Positions 57,070 to 64,000 of a DNA stretch of 64,000 nt are shown piece by piece. Position numbers and translations under genes: made by a program. The notes below the pieces were generated by a model. That model made no database searches and had not been told where the DNA came from. It was given only the letters and a program-made list of their open reading frames with translations. The DNA comes from Ypsolopha sequella (Eukaryota; Arthropoda; Insecta; Lepidoptera; Ypsolophidae): the NCBI GenBank assembly GCA_934047225.1, contig OW203990.1, positions 28,003,045 through 28,067,044 on the forward strand, read 5' to 3'. Position 1 is the first letter of the stretch. Each line of letters opens with the position of its first letter.

Positions 57070-57475
57070 ATTTTAATAGTAGTTTATGCTACAAGGGCGA
57101 AAAGGAATAAATTACGAGTACGATTTAAAACACTAGCGTAGCGAGTGTTTTAAACGTAACCGAGTAATTTATTGCTCTTACGCCCGTGTATCATCCTACG
57201 TTATTCAATGCATAGTGTGAGGAAATAAAACAAATATAATCTTGTAAACTTTAAATTATAATTGGCTCAAAAGGACTGTATCCAGAGCCGTTAAACAGTG
57301 GAAAAAAAGGATAACATTTATGGTACAAAGGAAAGGCTGCAGGTTAGCCAACCATTGTAAATAAATTAAAAATAATAATGATAATAAAGCCATAGGGCAA
57401 AATAATCGACTTTCTGTTCGGTTTTGATGCATAAAAAGTGGGCCTTTACGAGCACTTGCATTGAAAAATATGTTG
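57070..57475 (-). repeat. Dispersed repeat family R3, reversed copy
   Basis: AATAGTAGTTTATGCTACAA to GAGCACTTGCATTGAAAAAT; inverted match of 15355-15735. Confidence 0.85.
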
Positions 57476-57744
57476 TCGCTCGCAGACAAAGTCACCCGCT
57501 GTGTGTGTCACAGACATAACGAGCAAGCAAGGCTCATGCAATTTTCTAATAAAATTCACACTTGACTATACAACAATACACTATACACTATACAACAATA
57601 CACAAGTAAAGAGTGGCTATTTGGAGTTATTCTACGTATGTGTACATTTATTTATTGGATCCACTTCCAGTTGATCTCTAAACCAACAAACGCTAGGGTT
57701 TTGGAAATACTCCACCCCCCATCTCGTTTGCGCAATTTAGAGCC

Positions 57745-58020
57745 GTATTTAGGATTCCGTACCCGAAGGGTGCTAAACGGGACCCTATTATAAAGCCTCC
57801 GTTGTGTGTCCGTTTGTCTGTCAGTCTGTCCGTTTGTCTGTCTGTCTGACACAGTGTCCACGCTTCAGCTGTTATAGATAGCCAGTTGAAATTTTCACAG
57901 AAGACTTGTAACTATGGCCTCTATCATGGCAAATAATAATAAAATCCAAAGGCGTTCCATACAATAAACCTAAAAAAAAACAGAATTTTTAACGGTTCCC
58001 TACCCAAAGGGTGAAAAATA
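57745..58020 (-). repeat. Dispersed lepidopteran repeat, reversed
   Basis: ATTCCGTACCCGAAGGGTGC, GTCCGTTTGTCTGTCTGTCT and GAAATTTTCACAG: inverted match of 1320-1606, lacking the GTGCGAGTC edge. Confidence 0.75.
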
Positions 58021-58249
58021 AAATAAAAATAAAAATGAATTGTTTGTCAGGTGCTACCATTCTAGCGCCTTGTTTTTGTCGCCTTGATGTCGCGATGGCA
58101 TCTACAGGTTGTTAAGATTGTTAAAACAAATTGTTGATCGAAGTGTAGAATAGAAGAAGATTAAGTTCCTATTTTCTTTAATCGTTGAAGTACAAGGCTT
58201 ACAAAGACCCCAAAAATAGAGCCTCACCCCAAAAATATATATTTAATAC
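58021..58249. other. Upstream flank, nothing recognised
   Basis: AT-rich. Confidence 0.5.
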
Positions 58250-58475
58250 ATGCAAGGTGAAATTTAGTGAATTAATGATTTAGTGATCAGAAACAAGGTT
58301 CAATGATCTTTTTTCAAAATAAGAAAAAGAACATTTGTTCCCGTACGTACTGGACTATTTCCTAATATAGGTTGTATAGAAGCAAATCATTTGTTTTCGA
58401 ATTTCGCCTGAGGTGTCATTAAACATTGTTCCTGATCACTAACTAAGTCTCCAGTATGAATTCGGGCGGTTGATT
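58250..58475. mobile_element. Foldback MITE, family M6, shorter copy
   Basis: GCAAGGTGAAATTTAGTGAA and AGTGATCAGAAACAAGGTTC face TTGTTCCTGATCACTAACTA and GAATTCGGGCGGTTGATTAC. Confidence 0.75.
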
Positions 58476-59503
58476 ACATTTTTTTCAATTTTATTTTTCA
58501 TATACATATTTTATTTAAATAGAACCTATCAATAGGTTCTTATTACTCATATCATCACATGTTGCATAATAATAAATTGATGGAAAGTAAAATATGTACT
58601 TTGGTGACATAAAATTTCATTCAAATGTCACACTGAGAGTGAAGTTAGTGTCTCATTCAAATGACAGTATACGCTTTCCCTTCGGTGAAATATGTTATAA
58701 TGATCGTACGTCAAAACGGAAGAGCAAAACCCTAATGGGATGACGTCACAGTCGCGATTCTCTTGAACGGATTATCAAATTGACAAAGATTTCAAAAGTT
58801 TAGATGAGCTCTGTCATCTATTGCAATCTATTGCATTGTTTTTGAATGCGTGCGTTAACATAATGCCGATGCGCGCACACTTATAAGTGCGCAATCTGTC
58901 TACCTACCGTCAGCAAACTGATCAGACTACTGAAGTCGTAAAAATTCAAAACTTTAAGTGCACTTAAGGCGTCCAACTATCACTGTGTTCAGATGAGCAC
59001 TGATTCCAAACGTGTGAGCGTCACCCATTTAAAGATGAAAACATTTCGGTGCTGTCATACTACGGTAAGGGCTTGTCTTTACTTTTGAAATCTTTGCAAA
59101 TTGATATGAAGATACACGATACCGTATTTACTTGGACGAAATCGTCTAAGGGTATTTATTATGATTTTCTGAAAAAGCTCACCTCTAACTGAGTTCGGAG
59201 ATTCTTGCATGTTTCTTTAAAATTAAAAAGTCCAATTACATACAAGTTTTATTATTTAACCTATTATTATGTAGAACTCGGCAAGTTAACAGTCTAAGCC
59301 AAACATCAGTACGAAATAAATTGGAAAACAGAAAAAAAACATAAAAAAAAGTTAAAATTGCAAGTTATTAGATTAAAATTAAGTTGTGTCGTCACAATCA
59401 TGTTGAACACACTAATTTTATAAAAAATATTTAATAAAAGTAGTAAAAAAATTATGACATATAAATATCTACTGTTGATTTAAAGAAAGCGTTTAGAGAC
59501 AAC
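58476..59503. other. Upstream flank, no supported gene
   Basis: Near 59174-59215 the minus strand reads ATGCAAGAATCTCCG then AGAG|gtgagc, a possible tiny first exon, but no downstream partner was found. Otherwise nothing. Confidence 0.4.
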
Positions 59504-59815
59504 ATTTTCAAATTCAAATTTCAATTTCAAATTTTTTATTTTGTAAAGTAGGTATATATAATACACTTTTTACAAGTCAAATTTAATCTTATAAAAATAT
59601 ATGTAATAAAATAATAAATGTACATGAACTACTTAGATTAAATGTTTATTTAATTTATGTAGCAATATATATACGATGAAAATGATAGGTAAAATATATA
59701 TTATACAAGGTAAAATCCAATCAACCGCCTGAACCCATACCGAAGATCCGGCCAGGGACCAGGAACAAGGTTCAATGATCACCAACCGAGCCCCCAGCAC
59801 GAATCCAGAATTTTT
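59504..59815 (-). mobile_element. LINE 3' end family L4, reversed
   Basis: TTCAAATTCAAATTTCAATT tail, ATGTAGCAATATATATACGA, and CCGGCCAGGGACCAGGAACA; inverted match of 34262-34622. Confidence 0.85.
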
Positions 59816-60024
59816 TATCAACTAATCTATGTGTATATATGTACTTATAATCTAAACGTAATTTGCGTATGTCTGTCTGTCCGTTTCTCTGTCTATTTGT
59901 ATGCTCTCAATCCACGTAAGAAGCGGTCAACAAGGACGAAGTCGCGAGTAAAACTAGTTTCTATCGTGAGTAAAAAGTACAACTAATAAATTGAGGATTT
60001 ATATAAAAACGGCTCACCTCAATA

Positions 60025-60210
60025 CGTGTTATGATCGGGAAAGCCGACCAGTTTCAGCAGATTTAGACTGCCTTCATCTGGGCGAGTCTTCATTTCAAGA
60101 GTCAGCTGAGACTTGAGTGCTACCCACATACCAATAGCTAGTGGTCTGTTGTGTGTACTACAAACTAAGTAATTGTTCGTTGACTTTATTGTCGTCGACT
60201 TGATAACTCA
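60025..60210 (-). other. Open frame of unknown origin
   Basis: The minus strand is open for about 62 codons, including THNRPLAIGMWVALKSQLTL and LNLLKLVGFPDHNTY, then a stop right before a gtgagc donor-like site. Composition looks coding (few low-complexity runs), but I recognise no family. It could be an exon of an unseen gene or a transposon remnant. Confidence 0.3.
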
Positions 60211-61014
60211 ATCATGCTCATGCGTCGGCTATTACACTGAAAAAAATAAATAACCGAACTCTTTCGGCTAATTCAAAAATAACCGAACTTAATCGAGCAA
60301 TAATCAAAGTTAATTTGAATTAGCAAAAGCGATTAACTTATTAATAATAAAACTAGTTTTGTTAATTTTAGTTGGGTTCTATTCAAGCAAACATTGATTT
60401 ATTGCTCACATAAGTCAAATAAACGAACTGGTTTTTGAATGTGGAACAAATACGTTTTCTTATTTTTAAAAGAATAGTTCGGCTTTATTAAGATAAATTA
60501 TTTGCAAGGAGTTGCAAAAGCAAAACTCTAACATACAACTAATAATGCTGTAAACCAATGCAAAAACTCATATAAATATTGACTAACATAGGTGATATAT
60601 TTGTAACCCACGTTTTGTAACAAATCGCTTATTTTGTTTGCATTATTCAGTTTGACAAAATACATCAAAGCGAATTGTAAACTGTAACCCACTATAGTGC
60701 TTTATATAGCCACAGGTTTTGTGACCTAAACACGAACTGCTTCTTTTATGTATAACGGAACTAATGCACCCCCGCGCTCCACCCTACCTCACGACGCGTA
60801 CGCAACCAAAACCAACCACCAGCACCAGCCAGTCTTACTTGCACCCGCGTCGACGCCGGTACGCTCATTTTTGTATGGCCTTTTGTTGTTGGAAAAAAAA
60901 GCTTTTAATCCCTTAACGACATTCTTACCGTCCTGTGTGATTGTGTTAACTTGTGTCGTTATACTTCATGGTTTACGTGAAACTTCTTAAGGAAAGAACA
61001 AAAGATCCACCCGA

Positions 61015-61512
61015 ATGATGGAGGAACAAAGTCGGCCAGATCCTTTGGCTGATTATCAAAGGCAATGGGTCCTTGAGATTTACATTGCCAAATTCCAAGG
61101 TAATTACATTTCAACTGAGAAATTAAATGATGTTATACAGACACTTCAACTGAAGCCTGGTTATTCCATTTGTCAAATTCCATGGGCAAAAATAAAAGGT
61201 ACCATGTACAAGAATGGATCAATCCTTGTTCGTGACATATCAGATCTTGGAGACATTTCTTTTATGTTCATCAAAAATATTTTTGTTTATGATAATCATA
61301 TAACTATTTTTGAATGTTCTACATTAAACACGATATGTTTTGATACTCACTTTCATTGTTTTGAAGTTGAAAACTCTGCAATTGAGTGTATACTTTACAT
61401 AATGCTTTATTATCATATATTCCAAGTTATATTAATGTTTCATCAAGTGGTAAAAGTTATGTTACGCATCGAAGCGACTTGTAAAGGGTTTAGCAGGATA
61501 ATAATTCTCTAG
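61015..61512 (+). CDS. ORF of the CACTG element, uncharacterised
   Basis: 165 codons from ATG (a second ATG directly follows). It begins acidic/polar (MMEEQSRPDPLADYQRQWVL), then a block IPWAKIKGTMYKNGSILVRD and FVYDNHITIFECSTLNTICF DTHFHCFEVE that resembles, from memory, the C-terminal part of uncharacterised transposon-linked proteins in insects and fish (K.G....GS.VV ... L.T..FD.H.HAFEV). The last 45 residues look hydrophobic and less conserved, so the frame probably reads past its normal end. No transposase catalytic motif is visible; it is likely a remnant or accessory protein. Confidence 0.5.
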   Translation: MMEEQSRPDPLADYQRQWVLEIYIAKFQGNYISTEKLNDVIQTLQLKPGYSICQIPWAKIKGTMYKNGSILVRDISDLGDISFMFIKNIFVYDNHITIFECSTLNTICFDTHFHCFEVENSAIECILYIMLYYHIFQVILMFHQVVKVMLRIEATCKGFSRIIIL

Positions 61513-62364
61513 CTTACTCAATTTTCAAATGATTACTTTGAAAAGTTTATAGTAGCGCGCAAATCAGGTGCAAACGGTTGAACATGAGTATTATAATAAT
61601 TTTGTGCCATAGAAAACATAATATTTTGTATTTAACTGTTATTTTAAACATAATAATATGTTGTATTTTACTGTTTAAACATAATATATTGTATTTTACC
61701 AGACTGCATTGATGGCAGCTGTGTATAACTAGTTTTTTATTTTGTTGATAAGGTTTATAACAACGAACAATTTGTTTGATTATTATAAATAAGAAAAATA
61801 ATTTTAAATTTTGAGTAGTTAAGATTGATTAGTTCTTGAGTTTTTTTAAGTCGTTTTGTTATCAATATAATAATTTAATTGTGTTCAATGTTTTGTATTA
61901 AACACGATATGTGCTAATAATTACTGACACTGTTTTTGATTCAACATTATTATCATACATATTTCATATGCATATAAAAATATTTTAAATACTTCAAAGA
62001 TTCCAAATATATTTAGACTATTTTGTTATCGAGATGGTGTAGAGATTTCATTTCTTAAAATTATTACTTGCCTTATGGTCGATAAGGCAAGTAATAATTA
62101 ATCCAGAATGTAGGCACCAATATTTGTCTTGTATACTTAGAACGGTGTAAAATAAATGTTATTTTAAATATGCGTATTTTTTTATATGTAGTTCTCCTCA
62201 TATTATGCTATTGCCTATGTGTTTACCAATTTAAAATAAAAATACAAACATGAGTGTGTCAAAGATATATATATTTGTAATATTTTGAATTGGTGTGCAT
62301 ATAAATGACATTTAGGTTTACCTGATATTTTCGCCCCAGATATATGATGATGTTTTTCTTTATA
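61513..62364. other. AT-rich interior of the CACTG element
   Basis: TTGTATTTTACTGTTTAAAC-like partial duplications at 61625-61700 and a short hairpin (TACTTGCCTTATGGTCGATAAGGCAAGTA, in two halves) at 62064-62096. No coding sequence. Confidence 0.5.
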
Positions 62365-62920
62365 CAGAGTGTAAATTAATTACCTTTATGTTTGCAATAT
62401 GTTGCATAAGAGTTTTGTTACATTCAAATGAAGAATTAATATATACAGGTGTATACTTCGTTATGTACTATTTTCAAGGGGTCCATTCTTTACCACGAAC
62501 GGAGAATAAAAAAAATTTAACAAAAGGTATATATTTCAGACATTTTGTTTTTAACTTTTAAAATTATCAATCTCGCATAGATCTTACATTAGAGATTAAA
62601 GTACACAAAATTCAACATTATAAATTTTAAAAAAGTAACGTACAACCTTCTGATTAGCTGCTATCGACAGTTTTACGTTTTTAATCATTAGAAATATGTA
62701 TTTTAATGTCTTATTTACGAATTTTATGATAGATTTAAATAAATAATCTGTAAAAGTATATTTTATGCACAATATTTTTTATATTTTTTTGTGATCCCCT
62801 CATGGTAAAGAATGATCTCCTTGAAGAAAGTACATAACTAAGCATACACCTGTATAGATTAATATTTTCTTTGAATATAACTTAACTCTTAAGCTATATG
62901 TTGCAAACATAATGGTATAT
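62365..62920. mobile_element. Foldback nested in the CACTG element
   Basis: TTATGTTTGCAATATGTTGC faces GCTATATGTTGCAAACATAA; ATATACAGGTGTATACTTCG faces ACTAAGCATACACCTGTATA; CCATTCTTTACCACGA faces TCATGGTAAAGAATGA. Arms of about 125 bp. Confidence 0.8.
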
Positions 62921-62925
62921 AATTT

Positions 62926-63440
62926 ACCGAATAGTTTTGCAAATAATAGCATAACAGAAGCTTATGTATAGACGAACAGTTCGGTTACAAGTTACAAAAT
63001 AATGGTGGTTAACTTACCGAACGGTTTTGCAAATAATAACATAGCAGAAGCTTATATCTAGACGAACAGTTCGGTTACTGGTAACATAATAACGGTGGTC
63101 AACTTACCGAACGGTTTTACAAATTATAACCTAACAGAAGCTTATGTCTAGACGAACAGTTCGGTTACTAGTTACATAATTATGATGGTTTCCTTACCGA
63201 ACGGTTTTGCAAATGATAACTTAACAGAAGCCTAAGTCTAGATGAACAGTTCGGTTACTAGTTACATAATAAAGATGGTTAACTTACCGAACAGGTTTGC
63301 AAATGGTAACCTGACACATGTTTGCCTACAAATGATTAGTTCGGTTACTATTTACCGAACTGATTTGCAAATTATAACATGACATAGGCTAAGCAATAGA
63401 CGAACACTTTGATTATTATTACGCTAGGTAATTGAGCAAA
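62926..63440. repeat. 90-bp sub-terminal tandem repeat, about 5.5 copies
   Basis: Units begin ACCGAACGGTTTTGCAAAT at 62926, 63016, 63106, 63196 and 63286, and a shorter one at 63354. Each pairs TTACCGAAC with an inverted GTTCGGTTA about 60 bp later. Confidence 0.93.
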
Positions 63441-63835
63441 ACATTACAAGAAAGGGTCAGTTGAAGATTACATCATTAAAATAACCGAACTAGGTTCGGT
63501 AGTGTAGTACATGCAGTTCGCTCGTCACAATTTCTCGGCAATGTATAGACAAAAGTTCAGTTATATATAAAGGACTTTTTTTTTCAGTGTAGCTGAACTA
63601 ATTCACCACCTAGTTGATATGATCTCTGCTACCGGATGCAGTATAATAAAAATTTGGATGTGGCTTGTATCCTGGGAAGCAAATTTTCAATCTTTTAATT
63701 TCATAAGTTTATAATTTTTTCTTTTACTTATGTATTTTATATTTTGTTAGGTATTTTAATTTATGTTTTAATGTTATTTAAGTTTCTTGTTTAGATTTAA
63801 TTGTATTGATTAGATTAGGTAATGCAGATTAATAA

Positions 63836-64000
63836 AAAACCGGCCAAGTGCGAGTCAGACTCGCGTATATAAGGTTCCGTATCGTAAATGATAAGCTAAA
63901 TTTTGTCATTTATTTTCGTGAATTTCTCAATCGCTTTATTTTTTCTGTAATATTTACGTAAACACATATTACCATGATTTTTTCATATTTTTTAGTACAC
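63836..64000 (+). repeat. Dispersed lepidopteran repeat, cut by window end
   Basis: AACCGGCCAAGTGCGAGTCA edge, then GGTTCCGTATCG and TACCATGATTTTTTCATATT as in the reversed copies at 24255-24773 and 6440-6665. Confidence 0.8.

Larger units (their letters stand above)
60235..63589 (+). mobile_element. CACTG-ended DNA transposon, about 3.36 kb
   Basis: Left end CACTGAAAAAAATAAATAAC, right end TTTTTTTTTCAGTG, flanked by TA on both sides (60233-60234 and 63590-63591). Both sub-terminal regions carry TAACCGAAC / GTTCGG words (two near 60256 and 60288; many from 62926 to 63500), probably binding sites of its transposase. The interior has one ORF (61015-61512), a nested foldback (62365-62920) and a 90-bp sub-terminal tandem array. 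The CACTG start and sub-terminal repeats recall EnSpm/CACTA elements; a TA flank is also found in other groups, so the superfamily stays open. Confidence 0.8.

Noticed and set aside
59174..59215. Small ATG exon with gtgagc donor on the minus strand
   Set aside because: Nine codons only, no signal-peptide character and no partner exon found downstream.
60748..60990. 80-codon ORF in the CACTG element
   Set aside because: Low-complexity start, no similarity to known domains, no link to the 61015 ORF.

Overview
The window looks like nuclear DNA of a lepidopteran (moth or butterfly). It is AT-rich, genes are split by long introns, and it is packed with insect-type non-LTR retrotransposon tails, tRNA-derived SINEs, foldback MITEs and the dispersed repeat whose edge reads GGCCAAGTGCGAGTCGGA, which I know from lepidopteran genomes. 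There are no operons, ribosome-binding sites or prokaryotic features.

The only host genes I can support are two head-to-tail alpha-carbonic anhydrases, both on the minus strand. Gene B (CDS 52956 down to 25124, eight exons, 321 codons, seven introns of 1.4-7 kb) is complete: signal peptide, zinc ligands, proton-shuttle His, Thr-Thr-Pro loop and disulfide cysteines are all present. Gene A (CDS 6840 down to 1072, six exons seen, 212 codons) has the same exon phases, and its last exons lie beyond the left edge. The exons were assembled by translating both strands and checking that every junction keeps GT-AG and the reading frame; none is a full-length ORF.

The most unusual observation is that three coding exons of this pair are flanked by tandem arrays made from the exon edge itself, splice site included: a 98-bp array at the 3' end of gene B exon 5 (about 35905-36936), a 74-bp array at the 5' end of gene B exon 7 (28328-29458), and a short, decayed 52-bp array at the 5' end of gene A exon 4 (2349-2475). 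The 98-bp units each keep a 23-codon in-frame stretch bounded by AG and GT. Four further minisatellites (41, 47, 23 and 40 bp units) lie in gene A intron 1, upstream of gene A, and upstream of gene B.

Layout: 1-1070 retroelement debris; 1072-6840 gene A; 6841-24990 intergenic, with the 47-bp array, several foldback elements and RTE/LINE fragments; 24994-53112 gene B, whose introns hold Jockey, LINE, hAT-MITE and other insertions; 53113-60230 upstream DNA with the 23- and 40-bp arrays, SINEs and MITEs; 60235-63589 a CACTG-ended DNA transposon with subterminal repeats and one ORF; 63836-64000 a dispersed repeat cut by the window end.
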